Positions 1 to 9,232 of a DNA stretch of 64,000 bases are shown in pieces. The stretch's first letter is position 1. Every line of letters begins with the position of its first letter. This DNA is from DATFCK01 sp963728975 (GTDB taxonomy: Bacteria; Verrucomicrobiota; Verrucomicrobiia; Chthoniobacterales; UBA10450): the NCBI GenBank assembly GCA_963728975.1, contig CAVSMF010000001.1:1302001-1366000 (forward strand), read 5' to 3'. The notes below the pieces were generated by a model. The model saw only the letters and a program-made list of their open reading frames with translations, ran no database searches and was not told the origin of the DNA. Both the position numbers and the translations under genes were made by a program.

Positions 1-588
1 CGGAGGAACATAGCCTTCGGTGCCAACGAAGGAGTTTTGTCCGGCAGCCGCGACCAGGCCGATGTCGGCAAGTTTCGGAGTGCCGTCGATAAAAATGATA
101 TTGGAAGGTTTAATATCGCGGTGAGCCAGCCCGCGATGGTGGAGAGCGGCCAAGGCTTCGGTTAGGGAAAGCCCAAGTTGGATCGATTCCGAGGCCGACA
201 ATTGTTTGCGCTGAGCCAGGTCGCTTTTCAGGGTGCGGGGCTCATAGCGGACAATGTCGATATCGCGGCCGGCCAGATGATCGTCGGCCAGCTCCATGAT
301 GTAATAGAGATAGTCGCGGGTTCGGCCGACGTGCAGAATATCGACGAAACCGTCGTGCGCGCGCGAGATCGGTTCGAAGCTGGACATGCCCTGAAACTCG
401 CGTTGGAAAGCGCGGTCGCTTTCGAAGGTGGTGCGATAAACCAGCTTTACCGCGCGCCAGGCTCCGGTGAGACCACGAGCGAGCCAAATCTCTCCGTAGG
501 CCCCGCGACCGACCACCCGCAATACTTCATGGTCCGGTATGACCGGAATCCGGGCGCTAACAGACCCCTTCGGCGCGCCTTCTTTCAC
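1..588 (-). CDS. Ser/Thr protein kinase, partial (C-terminus outside window)
   Basis: The reverse strand from a GTG at 588 reads a Hanks-type kinase. A glycine loop GRGAYGEIW lies at residues 27-35, the ATP-lysine motif AVKLV near residue 47, the catalytic loop HRDIKPSN near 155-162, the metal-binding motif as DIG (usually DFG), and then an activation-segment motif GTEGYVPP. The gene runs off the left edge, so its C-terminal part (often a TM segment and sensor in PVC bacteria) is not seen. An in-frame TAA lies eight codons upstream of the GTG and no ATG lies between, so GTG is the likely start. It follows an ECF sigma gene on the same strand, an arrangement common in Verrucomicrobiota and Planctomycetes; signalling partnership is inferred. 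Confidence 0.9.
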   Translation of the reverse strand, partial: MKEGAPKGSVSARIPVIPDHEVLRVVGRGAYGEIWLARGLTGAWRAVKLVYRTTFESDRAFQREFQGMSSFEPISRAHDGFVDILHVGRTRDYLYYIMELADDHLAGRDIDIVRYEPRTLKSDLAQRKQLSASESIQLGLSLTEALAALHHRGLAHRDIKPSNIIFIDGTPKLADIGLVAAAGQNSFVGTEGYVPP

Positions 589-672
589 TTGATCAGCGAT
601 AGGGCGATTTTACACGTCGGCGGCAAATGAGGCAATTCCAGGGAGTGTTTTGGGGAGGCCCCCCCGGCCTCG

Positions 673-1296
673 TCACGTTCGGCCGTGCTTCTCCAGTTTC
701 TTGATCTCTTTTTTCAGGAGAGCGGAGATGCGGTGACGCGCCAGGTAGACCTGGCCCACGTTCACGTTCAATTGCTGGGCCACCTTTTGGGCAGGCCATT
801 CTTTGCGAACGTAGCAGTCGAAAATTTGGAACTGCTTCGGATCGACCTTCTTTTTCACCCGGGTAATCGCCGCCTCGAACAGATTCTGTTGCCATTCTCG
901 TTCCCATACTTCGTCGAGGTCGAGACCGCGCGAGTCCGGCACCCGATCGATTGTCGCCGTCGCCCGGTCATCCAGTGAGCGGACCCGCCTGGTCTGGTCC
1001 GGCTGGCGTTTCCGGAACTGATCGGCTATGCGCCACCGTGTGATTTGGAGGAGCCAGCCTTTGAATGAGCCGATGGCGGGATCGTAGCGCAGCTTGCCCA
1101 CATTTTTCGCCACCGTAACGACTGTTTCCTGAACGACCTCCTGCGCTTCGGTGTCGGTTAGGCCGGATTTGCGCGCGGCTGAATAGATGAGTTTCCAATA
1201 GCTATCGAAAAACTCCTGCCAGTGCCGCCGATCGTCCCAGTTGGCCAGCCGATCGACCAGGCTGCGGCGGGTCGCGAGCAAGCCGGCGCTTTTCAT
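673..1296 (-). CDS. ECF-type RNA polymerase sigma factor
   Basis: A 207-residue sigma-70 family protein with region 2 (about residues 25-95, including DTEAQEVVQETVVTVAKNVG and the -10-binding segment GWLLQITRWRIADQFRK) and a C-terminal region 4 helix-turn-helix (VAQQLNVNVGQVYLARHRIS). There is no region 1.1 or 3, as expected of the extracytoplasmic-function group. The reading frame stays open far upstream, but sigma homology begins just after the ATG at 1296. It lies 85 bp upstream of the kinase gene on the same strand and is probably co-transcribed with it. No anti-sigma factor is visible; regulation through the kinase is an inference. Confidence 0.92.
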   Translation of the reverse strand: MKSAGLLATRRSLVDRLANWDDRRHWQEFFDSYWKLIYSAARKSGLTDTEAQEVVQETVVTVAKNVGKLRYDPAIGSFKGWLLQITRWRIADQFRKRQPDQTRRVRSLDDRATATIDRVPDSRGLDLDEVWEREWQQNLFEAAITRVKKKVDPKQFQIFDCYVRKEWPAQKVAQQLNVNVGQVYLARHRISALLKKEIKKLEKHGRT

Positions 1297-1461
1297 TTGC
1301 CAATTTTTAGCCCCTGTTGCCTCCGGCGGCGAATGCTTTGTGATGGATCGAACAATCCCCTCCAAATTGGTCTTGAAGACTGGGGCGCGTAAACGGAGCG
1401 TATGCCGGTCCGGGTTCGCCGCGGGAGAAATGCGTCCGGTTGGCGGACCCGGACAGGCATT

Positions 1462-3462
1462 ATGTCCCGTCAATACACGCTGCAACGCGCCCCTGGTTCC
1501 AGTTCGATCCATATCGATTACCCGGCCGAGCTGAACGAGCAGCAACTTGCCGCCGTCACCGCTTCGCCCGGTCCGCTTCTGGTGATTGCCGGGGCGGGTT
1601 CGGGCAAGACCCGCACCCTGACCTATCGCGTAGCCTATCTCCTGGAAAATGGAATCGATCCGCGCAATATCCTGCTCCTGACCTTTACCAACAAGGCCGC
1701 GCGACAAATGCTCGACCGGGTGACGAATCTGTTGCCGCTCGATGCCAGCGGGATTTGGGGCGGAACCTTTCACTCGATCGGCAATCGCATGTTGCGCCGG
1801 CATGGCAGCGCCCTCGGTTATACCAGCAGTTTCACCATCATGGACCGGGAAGATCAAAAAGATCTGATCAACACGGTCGTGGCCGGGGCCGGCATCGATC
1901 CCAAGGAAATCCGGTTTCCCAAGGGCGATGTCCTGGCCGAGATCTTCAGTTTTGTCGTCAATACCGAGTGTCCGCTCGACCAGTTGCTGGCTGCGAAGTT
2001 CCCCTATTTCCTGCCCTTGCTCGACCGGATCAGAGACGTGCACGCGCGCTACGAAAAAAGAAAGAAAGCGACCAACTCGATGGATTTCGATGATTTGCTG
2101 GAGAAAACCCTGTCGCTGTTGAAACAGAATGAAGGGGTCGCGTCGTTTTATCGGAGACAGTTTCAATTCATTTTGGTGGATGAATACCAGGACACGAACA
2201 AAGTTCAGGCCGATCTGATCGATACTCTGGGGCGGGACCATCGCAACGTCATGGTGGTGGGAGATGATGCCCAGTCGATCTATTCCTGGCGGGGAGCGAA
2301 TTTTCAGAACATCCTCGAGTTTCCGAAACGCTATCCGGACGCCCAGGTGTTTAAGATCGAGATGAATTATCGGAGTGTGCCGGAGATTTTGGAGGTGGCC
2401 AACGCAGCCATCGCCGCAAACGTCGAGCAATTTCAAAAGAACCTCAGCCCTACCCGGGCATCGAACGGAGCAAAACCGGCATTGGTCGCGCTCCGGGACG
2501 GGAGCGAGCAAGCCCAGTTCGTTGCCCAGCGGATCCTGGAGCTACGGGATGAAAACGTCGACCTGAACGAGATCGCGGTATTATATCGGGCCCATTATCA
2601 CGCCATCGAATTGCAGCTCGAGTTCTCCCGGCGCGGTATCCCTTATTTCATCACCAGCGGCATCCGATTTTTCGAGCAGGCCCACATCAAGGATGTGACG
2701 GCGTTCCTGCGGTTCGTGGCTAATCCGCGCGACGAAGTCGGGTTCAGGCGCATGATCAAATTGCTTCCCGGGATTGGCAATCGCAGCGCGGATATACTTT
2801 GGCAGGCTTGGGACGCTTCCCTGGGGGAGCGAGGCGAAATCACCTCCTGGGCCGATCGTTTGTTAAAAATGAATCCGCCGCGCCGATCCAGAAAATCGTG
2901 GGAGCAACTTGCCCACACTCTCGATGAAATCGCGCCCGGCGGCAGCCCGAATCCGCCTTCGGCAATGATTGCGTCGGTGGTGGAAGCGATTTACGACGAC
3001 TACGCAAAGCTGAACTTCACCAATTACGAGTTGCGCCGGGAAGATTTGAACCAGCTGGCTGCATTCGCCCGGCAATTCAAGGATCTAAGCGAATTCCTTT
3101 CCCAACTGGCTCTTATCAGCAACGTCGATGCCGAAGCCGCGCCCAACCAGACTGCGGAGAAGGAAGCGGTCAGCCTTTCCAGTGTCCATCAGGCCAAAGG
3201 CCTGGAATTTCATTCCGTTTTCGTGATTTGGCTGACCGACGGGATGTTTCCCAGCTCGCGTTCGCTCGATCGCCGCGAGGATCTGGAAGAGGAACGCCGC
3301 CTTTTCTATGTGGCAATTACGCGCGCGCGGGACGAGCTCTATCTGACTTATCCACACATGCGCTTGAATGCCGGTTATGGCGACATCTTTCAACGGCCTT
3401 CCCGGTTCCTGAAGGAAATTCCCGGCCCGCTTCTGGAAGACTGGCAGGTGCAGACTGCCTGA
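1462..3462 (+). CDS. UvrD/PcrA-family superfamily 1A DNA helicase
   Basis: A 666-residue 3'-5' DNA helicase. Motifs in order are the Q-motif region LNEQQLAAV, Walker A GAGSGKT (residues 44-50), Walker B/motif II VDEYQDTN (about 240), motif III GDDAQSIYSWRG (about 266) and motif VI VAITRARDELYLTYP (about 616). It is somewhat shorter than E. coli UvrD (720) and lacks a long C-terminal tail. The frame stays open to 1402, but residues before the ATG at 1462 are arginine-rich and unlike the family, so 1462 is preferred. Expected roles are nucleotide excision repair, mismatch repair and removal of RecA filaments. It is divergent from the sigma gene, sharing a 165-bp promoter region. Confidence 0.93.
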   Translation: MSRQYTLQRAPGSSSIHIDYPAELNEQQLAAVTASPGPLLVIAGAGSGKTRTLTYRVAYLLENGIDPRNILLLTFTNKAARQMLDRVTNLLPLDASGIWGGTFHSIGNRMLRRHGSALGYTSSFTIMDREDQKDLINTVVAGAGIDPKEIRFPKGDVLAEIFSFVVNTECPLDQLLAAKFPYFLPLLDRIRDVHARYEKRKKATNSMDFDDLLEKTLSLLKQNEGVASFYRRQFQFILVDEYQDTNKVQADLIDTLGRDHRNVMVVGDDAQSIYSWRGANFQNILEFPKRYPDAQVFKIEMNYRSVPEILEVANAAIAANVEQFQKNLSPTRASNGAKPALVALRDGSEQAQFVAQRILELRDENVDLNEIAVLYRAHYHAIELQLEFSRRGIPYFITSGIRFFEQAHIKDVTAFLRFVANPRDEVGFRRMIKLLPGIGNRSADILWQAWDASLGERGEITSWADRLLKMNPPRRSRKSWEQLAHTLDEIAPGGSPNPPSAMIASVVEAIYDDYAKLNFTNYELRREDLNQLAAFARQFKDLSEFLSQLALISNVDAEAAPNQTAEKEAVSLSSVHQAKGLEFHSVFVIWLTDGMFPSSRSLDRREDLEEERRLFYVAITRARDELYLTYPHMRLNAGYGDIFQRPSRFLKEIPGPLLEDWQVQTA

Positions 3463-3472
3463 TTCTTTTTTT

Positions 3473-3660
3473 GCCACGGATGAACACGGATGAAACACAG
3501 ATGGAAATACAAAATCATGATGCGCTCCGTGACGGGGCTCTCCCATTCAAGGCCTTATTGGGGCGGTTGTGATTGCCGACCATTCTGTCGCCGTCGAGAT
3601 TAAGATAAGGTAGAGGCCTGGTTTTCCGATCCGTGTTTTATCCGTGTCCATCCGTGGCTA
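3473..3660. repeat. Inverted-repeat element of the CACGGATGAACACGGAT family
   Basis: The left arm (3473-3503, GCCACGGATGAACACGGATG) and right arm (3629-3660, ending CCGTGTCCATCCGTGGC) are reverse complements and are themselves made of short direct repeats of CACGGATGAA. The right arm ends a few bases before the malQ ATG. A related element follows malQ. Confidence 0.8.
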
Positions 3661-3664
3661 AAGA

Positions 3665-5362
3665 ATGAACTTGTCGCCGGAAAATCGAATCGCGGGCGTT
3701 TTGGCGCCGTTGTTCGCTCTGCGCCGGGAACAGGATCTGGGGATCGGCGATGTCGCCGCCCTGCGCGAACTCATTGATTGGCTTTCCGAAACCGGTTTCC
3801 GGCTTGCCCAGCTCTTGCCAATCAATGAAACCGGCGGTGATAACAGCGCTTACAACGCCATCAGCGCGGTGGCAATCGAACCGACAACTCTCGAGCTCGG
3901 GCCCGGGATCCCGGCCGATTTAACCAAACACGACTTCGAGGCCACGATCAGCGATTTCAATCTGGCCAAGCTCCGCCACGGCTCGGTGAAATATCGGCCG
4001 GTCAAGAAACTCAAACGGCTTTTGCTGGAAAAGGCGTTCGTCAATTTTTCCAAAAATGGCAGCGCCGAGCGGCGGGCGCTATTTAGAAAATTTATCGAGC
4101 AGGAGTCGGTTTGGCTGGATGATTACGCTCTTTTTCGGGCCCTGATGGAGGAGAACGGCGAATCGGAAGCCTGGGACGAGTGGCAGCCGGAACAGCGAAC
4201 GATTGAGCGGGCTCGAACCTGGGTGCGCGAATTGCCTCTCGATCGGCGGGAGCGGTTTGCTTCACGACAAATTTTTTTCTGCTACGTCCAATGGATTGCC
4301 CACCAACAATGGCGCCAGATCAAGGAATACGCAGACGCCCGGGGCGTGGCTTTGATGGGCGATATTCCATTTGGCGTCAGCTACTACAGCGCCGATGTCT
4401 TCAGTCATCCGGAGGAATTTGCTCTCGATTGGTCCGGAGGCGCGCCGCCCGAACCGTATTTCAAAGACGATGCCTTCACCCAGAAATGGGGACAGAACTG
4501 GGGCATTCCTCTTTTTCGGTGGGAAACAATGCGGGCGGGCAACTTTCGCTGGTGGCGACAGCGGATACGCGGGGTGCGGCATGTGTTTCACGTTGTTCGG
4601 ATCGATCATGTCCTCGGTTTTTACCGCATCTATGCTTTTCCCTGGCGGCCTTATCGGAACCAGGAATTTCTGCCTTTAACTTGGGAACAGATGCGCGAGC
4701 GGACGGGCGGACGCGACCCGCACTTTGCCCCGCGGGACGATTCCACGCCGGAGCGGTGCGAAGCGAACCTCCGGGAAGGCGAACAATATCTGCGGATCGT
4801 GCTGGAGGAATCCGCCGGGACATGGGTAGTGGGGGAGGACCTGGGGACGGTGCCGGTTTACGTTCGGCCCGACTTGCACTCGTTAGGCATTGCCGGGTTC
4901 AAAGTGCCCCAGTGGGAAACACGCCATGAACAAGTTGTCCCGGGAAGCGAATACGAACGTCTTTCCGTGGCCACCTACGCGACCCACGACCACAAACCGA
5001 TCCGCGCCTTGTGGGAAGAAGCTTTCGAAACGCAGACTCCCACCTCCGATCAGGCAAGGTTTGACCTGGAAAAGATCGCCCAGTTCGCCGCATTCAAACC
5101 GGGCGGCGACAAGATCGATTTCGAAAGAGATTTCTACCCGGCCATGATGGAAGCGCTCTTTGCCAGTAACGCCTGGATCGCAGTGGTGATGATCACCGAT
5201 CTGCTTGCCCGGAAATATCGATTCAACGTGCCGGGCACGGCCGCGAGTTCGAACTGGGTGCGCCGGATGCAGCGCACGGTGGCCCAGCTTCGGTCCAGCC
5301 CGAAGGAGCGCGCCCGAATGCGGGTGATCCGTCAGCTGCTCAAGGAAAGCGGAAGAGCTTAG
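3665..5362 (+). CDS. malQ: 4-alpha-glucanotransferase (amylomaltase, GH77)
   Basis: A 565-residue GH77 enzyme that transfers maltodextrin segments between alpha-1,4-glucans in the cytoplasm (maltose and glycogen metabolism). The catalytic nucleophile Asp lies in RIDHVLGFYRIYAFP (about residue 314), the acid/base Glu in GEDLGTVP (about 391) and the transition-state Asp in ATHDHKPIRALW (about 441); MGDIPFGVSYYSADV and NWGIPLF are further family motifs. The length is typical of the bacterial amylomaltase group, not the longer E. coli MalQ. It starts at the ATG immediately after a repeat arm and its TAG overlaps the first bases of another repeat. It stands alone, with no other glycogen gene in view. 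Confidence 0.95.
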   Translation: MNLSPENRIAGVLAPLFALRREQDLGIGDVAALRELIDWLSETGFRLAQLLPINETGGDNSAYNAISAVAIEPTTLELGPGIPADLTKHDFEATISDFNLAKLRHGSVKYRPVKKLKRLLLEKAFVNFSKNGSAERRALFRKFIEQESVWLDDYALFRALMEENGESEAWDEWQPEQRTIERARTWVRELPLDRRERFASRQIFFCYVQWIAHQQWRQIKEYADARGVALMGDIPFGVSYYSADVFSHPEEFALDWSGGAPPEPYFKDDAFTQKWGQNWGIPLFRWETMRAGNFRWWRQRIRGVRHVFHVVRIDHVLGFYRIYAFPWRPYRNQEFLPLTWEQMRERTGGRDPHFAPRDDSTPERCEANLREGEQYLRIVLEESAGTWVVGEDLGTVPVYVRPDLHSLGIAGFKVPQWETRHEQVVPGSEYERLSVATYATHDHKPIRALWEEAFETQTPTSDQARFDLEKIAQFAAFKPGGDKIDFERDFYPAMMEALFASNAWIAVVMITDLLARKYRFNVPGTAASSNWVRRMQRTVAQLRSSPKERARMRVIRQLLKESGRA

Positions 5363-5462
5363 CCACAGATGAACACGAATTGTCACAGATTTAATTGCGG
5401 CATCGTGCCGCAACCTCCTCCTTGATGAAAATCTGTGTTTATCTGTGTCAATCTGTGGCTAA
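5359..5462. repeat. Inverted-repeat hairpin, CACAGATGAACAC family
   Basis: The arms 5359-5395 (TTAGCCACAGATGAACACG) and 5426-5462 (ATCTGTGTCAATCTGTGGCT then AA) pair as a long imperfect hairpin. The left end includes the malQ stop codon, and the right end stops 9 bp before the mdh start. It could act as a transcription-damping or mRNA-stabilising hairpin, but no function is shown by the sequence. Confidence 0.82.
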
Positions 5463-5471
5463 AGAAGAGGT

Positions 5472-6456
5472 ATGAAATCCCCAATTAAAGTCGCTGTCAC
5501 CGGCGCGGCCGGGCAGATTGGTTATTCGTTGTTGTTCCGGCTCGCTTCCGGCGCGGTATTTGGCCCGGATCAGCCGCTGGCCCTCCATCTGATCGAGATA
5601 CCAGCCGTGCTGGAGGCTCTTAACGGCGTGGTAATGGAGTTGCACGATTGCGCGTTCCCGCTGCTTCAATCGATTGTGCCTACCGCCGATTTGGATGAAG
5701 GATTTCGCGATGTTAACTGGGCTCTGCTCGTCGGCAGCATTCCGCGCAAGGCGGGCATGGAAAGAAAAGATCTGCTCGGTATCAACGGCAAGATTTTCAT
5801 CGGGCAAGGCCAGGCGATTGAAAAGAACGCCGCCGCCGATGTCCGAATCCTGGTGGTGGGCAATCCCTGCAACACCAATTGTCTGATCGCAATGAACAAC
5901 GCGAAATCTGTCCCGCGCGACCGCTGGTTTGCCATGACCCGGCTGGATGAAAATCGGGCCCGAGCCCAGCTGGCCCATAAGGCGGGCGTGGAGATTGCCG
6001 GTGTTACCAATATGACGATCTGGGGAAACCATTCCGCCACCCAATATCCCGATTTTTACAATGCCCGGATCGACGGTCGTCCGGCGAATGAGGTAATTGG
6101 GGATGAGCAATGGTTGAAGAACGATTTCATCGCAACGGTGCAGCAGCGCGGCGCCGCCGTAATCAAAGCGCGCGGGCTTTCCTCCGCCGGCTCGGCCGCC
6201 AACGCCGCCATCGATACGGTCGTCTCCCTGGTCAACGACACTCCAAAAGACGACTGGCACAGTGTCGCGCTTTGTTCCGATGGCAGTTACGACGTGGGGG
6301 AAGGATTGATCTCCTCGTTTCCGACCCGTGTCCGCGGGGGAAAAGTTGAAGTCGTGGACGGGACTCCCGATCAACGAGTTCAGCCGCCAGAAGATCGACG
6401 CCTCCGTGGCCGAATTAAAGGAAGAAAAATCGATGGTCGGCGAGCTGCTGCAATAA
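5472..6456 (+). CDS. mdh: Malate dehydrogenase, frameshifted near the 3' end
   Basis: An NAD-dependent malate dehydrogenase of the cytosolic-type clade, oxidising malate to oxaloacetate in the TCA cycle. The Rossmann motif TGAAGQIGYSLLFRLASG is at the N-terminus, followed by GNPCNTNCLIAMNN, the substrate loop LDENRARAQLA and the catalytic-His region WGNHSATQYPDF. The literal frame runs to 6461 and ends in an un-malate-dehydrogenase-like tail (TPDQRVQPPEDRR). One frame over, the DNA encodes the normal C-terminus LPINEFSRQKIDASVAELKE up to a TAA at 6454-6456. Removing one G from the GGG run near 6360 restores a 327-residue protein. The feature spans the restored gene; see findings. Confidence 0.93.
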
Positions 6457-6525
6457 TGTAGAGGCGGCCGTGTCGGCCGCACCGCGAGGATGTCGGTCGC
6501 GCCCTGGGACTCGCGCGCCCCTGAG

Positions 6526-6615
6526 CATGTAGCAACCGGCCTGTGGCCGGTTTGTTTTAGTGGCGCAGGAGTGGAGAAGGGAACCCGGCACCGCCCACAG
6601 GGCGGTGGCTACATG
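6526..6615. repeat. Palindromic repeat with CATGTAGC ends
   Basis: The element begins CATGTAGCAACCGGCCTGTG and ends GGCGGTGGCTACATG, so its 8-bp ends are exact inverted repeats. It has an internal palindrome CCGGCCTGTGGCCGG and a second one around CCGCCCACAGGGCGG. A related core recurs inside the FAD oxidase gene at 57752-57780. Confidence 0.75.
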
Positions 6616-6640
6616 GCTACAGCAGCGGGGGACAGATCAG

Positions 6641-7531
6641 CTACTGCAGTTTCTGCCCCGTTAGTTCCTGGAACGCTTCCACGTATTTCGCAGCCGTTCT
6701 CGCAATCACGTCTCCCGGCAGCCGGGGCGCGGGCGGCGTCTTATCCCAATCGAGCGTTTCCAGGTAATCCCGGACGAATTGTTTATCGAAACTGGGCGGA
6801 CTTTTCCCGACCGCATATTGATCGGCCGGCCAGAACCGCGACGAATCCGGGGTCAGGCATTCATCGATCAAAAGCAATTCGTCATTGACGGTTCCAAATT
6901 CGAACTTGGTATCGGCCACGATAATTCCGTGTTTCGCGGCGTGGTCCCGGCCCCGGGAATAAACGTCGAGGCTTAGCTGTTTGACGCGGTCCGCCATCTC
7001 CTGGCCGAGAATGCGCGCGCATTCGGTCATATCGATATTTTCATCGTGCCCGTGCTCGGCCTTGGTCGCGGGGGTGAAGATCGGTTCGGGCAATTTCGAA
7101 GCGAGCTGCAAACCGGCCGGCAGCTTGATGCCGCAAACGCTTTGCGATGCCTGGTATTCCTTCCAGCCGGAACCGGCCAGATATCCGCGCACGACACACT
7201 CGACTGGTAGCGGTTTGGTTTTCCTGACGATCATGGAGCGGCCGGCCAGTTGCTGGCGGAACGGCTGCAACTCTTTTGGGAAAGCCTTAAAATCCGCGGT
7301 GACAAAATGATTCTTGATATCCGCGAACCGCTGGAACCAGAAAGCCGAGATTTGATTGAGCACGGCCCCTTTTTTGGGGATGGGGTCGGGCAAAATCACA
7401 TCGAAAGCGGAGATCCGATCGGTGACGACGAAGAGAAGATTGTCGCCCAGATCAAAAACCTCGCGGACCTTGCCGCTGCGCAGTTTTTTGATGCCCGGAA
7501 GATCGATGGAGGTTTGAGTCGGGGTTTGCAT
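6641..7531 (-). CDS. purC: Phosphoribosylaminoimidazole-succinocarboxamide synthase
   Basis: A 296-residue SAICAR synthetase, the purine-pathway step that joins aspartate to CAIR using ATP. Recognisable segments are SGKVREVFDLGDNLLFVVTD (ATP-binding N-lobe), RISAFDVILPDPIPKKG, the signature LPVECVVRGYLAGSGWKEYQ, IDMTECARILG and the substrate loop LIDECLTPDSSRFWP. The length fits the stand-alone yeast Ade1-like form rather than the shorter B. subtilis PurC. The start is the ATG at 7531, which lies at the edge of a repeat. No other pur gene is adjacent; purD is about 26 kb away on the same strand. Confidence 0.96.
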   Translation of the reverse strand: MQTPTQTSIDLPGIKKLRSGKVREVFDLGDNLLFVVTDRISAFDVILPDPIPKKGAVLNQISAFWFQRFADIKNHFVTADFKAFPKELQPFRQQLAGRSMIVRKTKPLPVECVVRGYLAGSGWKEYQASQSVCGIKLPAGLQLASKLPEPIFTPATKAEHGHDENIDMTECARILGQEMADRVKQLSLDVYSRGRDHAAKHGIIVADTKFEFGTVNDELLLIDECLTPDSSRFWPADQYAVGKSPPSFDKQFVRDYLETLDWDKTPPAPRLPGDVIARTAAKYVEAFQELTGQKLQ

Positions 7532-7620
7532 TGCTCAACGCTCAACTTTCAACGCTCAACTTTCAACGTCCAATGTTAGCTTTCATTGAGCGTTGAACGT
7601 TGAGCGTTGTGCGTTGAACG
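7531..7620. repeat. Inverted array of the TCAACGCTCAAC repeat family
   Basis: Three direct copies of CTCAAC(G/T)(C/T)TCAAC on the left (7531-7575) face GAGCGTTGAACGTTGAGCGT on the right (7588-7620), making an arrowhead of repeats between the divergent purC and methyltransferase genes. The same motif is found inside uvrA at 49453-49493. Because it fills the whole divergent spacer, both promoters must lie in or beside it. Confidence 0.8.
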
Positions 7621-7632
7621 TTTGCTTTAAAT

Positions 7633-8859
7633 ATGGCTGGAATCGTCGTCAAACCGCGCGCGCGCATTCTTCACGGACACGACTGGGTTTTTTCCAGCGA
7701 AATCCTGAAAGTGTTCGGCAAACCTGCCGATGGCGATGTCATTTCGGTAAAAGACGGACGGGACCATTTGATCGGCAGCGCCATCTACAACTCCAGATCG
7801 CAGATCGTGGCCCGGCGATTTTCCCGGCGGAAACAGGATCTCGATCACGACTTTTTCCGGCGTCGGATCGAACAGGCGGCGCAGTATCGGGAACGCCGTC
7901 AGCTCGACTTGAGCTTGTGCCGGGTTGTTTGGAGCGAGAGCGACGGATTGCCCGGTGTGATCCTGGACCGTTATGGCGACTACTTTGTTCTTCAGACGCT
8001 GACTCTGGCGATGGATATCCGAAAACAGTTGATTGCAGACGCGATCGTGGAGGTTTTCGAAAGTGGGGCAAGTTTCCAACTTGCCCACCAGTCAAGCGCA
8101 AGTCGGAAAATTGCACCACTCTCCATTATCGAGCGGAACGACGCACCCATTCGCAAGGCGGAAGGTTTGGATCTGGTAACCGGCGTTCTGCGAGGGGCGG
8201 CCCCGGCTGAACCGCCGGTCTTGCCAGTGCACGGCTTAAAATTCCGTCTGGATCTGCTTCACGGTCAAAAAACAGGATTTTATCTCGATCAAAAACAGAA
8301 TTACCAGGCGGTTGCCCAATATGCCGCGGGCCGCCGGATGCTCGATTGTTTTGCCAACCAGGGCGCCTTTGCCCTAACCTGTGCCGCCGGCGGAGCGGCC
8401 GAAGTGACGGCCGTGGAAGAGAGCTCCCCAAACATCTCGGCGGGGAGGCAGAATGCCGAGCTGAACAAGTTAGCGGTAAACTGGATTGAGCAGGATGCGT
8501 TTCAATTCCTGCGCACCGCCGAAAAATCCGGAGCGCAATATGACCTGATCGTTCTGGACCCGCCCTCCTTCACCAAAGCTAAAGGCGGACTGAGCGGCGC
8601 CTTGCGCGGGTATCGCGAGCTGCATCTGCGGGCATTTCGGCTGTTATCGAAAGATGGATTACTGGCCACTTTCTCCTGCTCGCATCACGTCAGCGAATCC
8701 GCCTTTGCCCAGACGATCGCCGATGCCCTGGTCGATGCCCGGCGGTCGGCCCGGGAAATCCGGCGGTTCGATCAATCGCCCGATCATCCGGTTCTGCCGA
8801 CGTTGCCGGAAAGCCAATATTTTAAAGGCGTTCTGCTGGAAATGATGCCTGGGCGGTGA
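7633..8859 (+). CDS. Class I SAM-dependent rRNA methyltransferase, RlmI-like
   Basis: A 408-residue protein with an N-terminal PUA domain (about residues 1-75: ILHGHDWVFSSEIL, GDVISVKDGRDHLIGSAIYN) followed by a central domain and a Rossmann methyltransferase (DCFANQGAFALTCAAGGA, about 238; catalytic motif LDPPSFTK, about 315; FSCSHHVSE). This architecture fits the 23S rRNA m5C methyltransferase RlmI (YccW) family. Relative to the family there is an extra stretch of about 20 residues (around 145-165, FQLAHQSSASRKIAPL) just before the conserved IIERND; its DNA holds the palindrome GGCAAGTTTCCAACTTGCC and looks like an in-frame repeat insertion. It starts at the ATG 12 bp after the repeat array. 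Confidence 0.88.
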   Translation: MAGIVVKPRARILHGHDWVFSSEILKVFGKPADGDVISVKDGRDHLIGSAIYNSRSQIVARRFSRRKQDLDHDFFRRRIEQAAQYRERRQLDLSLCRVVWSESDGLPGVILDRYGDYFVLQTLTLAMDIRKQLIADAIVEVFESGASFQLAHQSSASRKIAPLSIIERNDAPIRKAEGLDLVTGVLRGAAPAEPPVLPVHGLKFRLDLLHGQKTGFYLDQKQNYQAVAQYAAGRRMLDCFANQGAFALTCAAGGAAEVTAVEESSPNISAGRQNAELNKLAVNWIEQDAFQFLRTAEKSGAQYDLIVLDPPSFTKAKGGLSGALRGYRELHLRAFRLLSKDGLLATFSCSHHVSESAFAQTIADALVDARRSAREIRRFDQSPDHPVLPTLPESQYFKGVLLEMMPGR

Positions 8860-8869
8860 CATTTCAAAG

Positions 8870-8949
8870 GTCATCCCGAGCGAAGCGAGGGATCCCGGTG
8901 CGATGAGTGCACGTATTTCCACGGGATCTCTCGCTTCGCTCGAGATGAC
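8870..8949. repeat. Interspersed palindrome, GTCATCCCGAGCGAAGCGAG family, copy 1
   Basis: The left end GTCATCCCGAGCGAAGCGAG and right end TCTCGCTTCGCTCGAGATGAC are near-perfect inverted repeats of about 28 bp around a variable centre. Five copies are in this window (8870, 38320, 42135, 44129, 49781), the last inside uvrA. Confidence 0.88.
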
Positions 8950-9000
8950 ATGCTTACCGTGGGCGTTGACCGAAGCGCCGCCTTTCAACAATTCTTGCGT

Positions 9001-9142
9001 TCCTGAGAAAAATCCTGGATTCCTGGCTTCCAGATTTATTTTATCCACAGATTCCCTCGGTCCCGATTTTCGCAGATTTGTTTCGGGATTTTCTGGTTTC
9101 CTGCATTCCTCAGAGATTTTCCTGGATTCCTGGCTTCCAGAT
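9001..9142. repeat. Direct repeat pair containing CCTGGATTCCTGGCTTCCAG
   Basis: Copies at 9001-9035 and 9107-9142 share CCTGGATTCCTGGCTTCCAG almost perfectly, with related ATTCCT and GATTTT motifs between. The rest of the 373-bp gap 8860-9232 contains the palindrome at 8870 and no convincing gene. Confidence 0.75.
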
Positions 9143-9232
9143 TCTTCTTCAAAATTCCCGCGTAAAAAATCTGGAAATTTCGAAGAGCGTCATTAATGTC
9201 CGGCGTGACGGAACGCGCGGTCCACGTCTCGA

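Noticed and set aside
1297..2511. Long reverse frame upstream of the sigma factor, opposite the helicase
   Set aside because: Sigma-factor homology begins at 1296; the upstream part is the antisense of a well-conserved helicase.
7531..7620. Repeat array considered as a CRISPR
   Set aside because: Units are short, degenerate and inverted, with no regular spacers and no cas genes.
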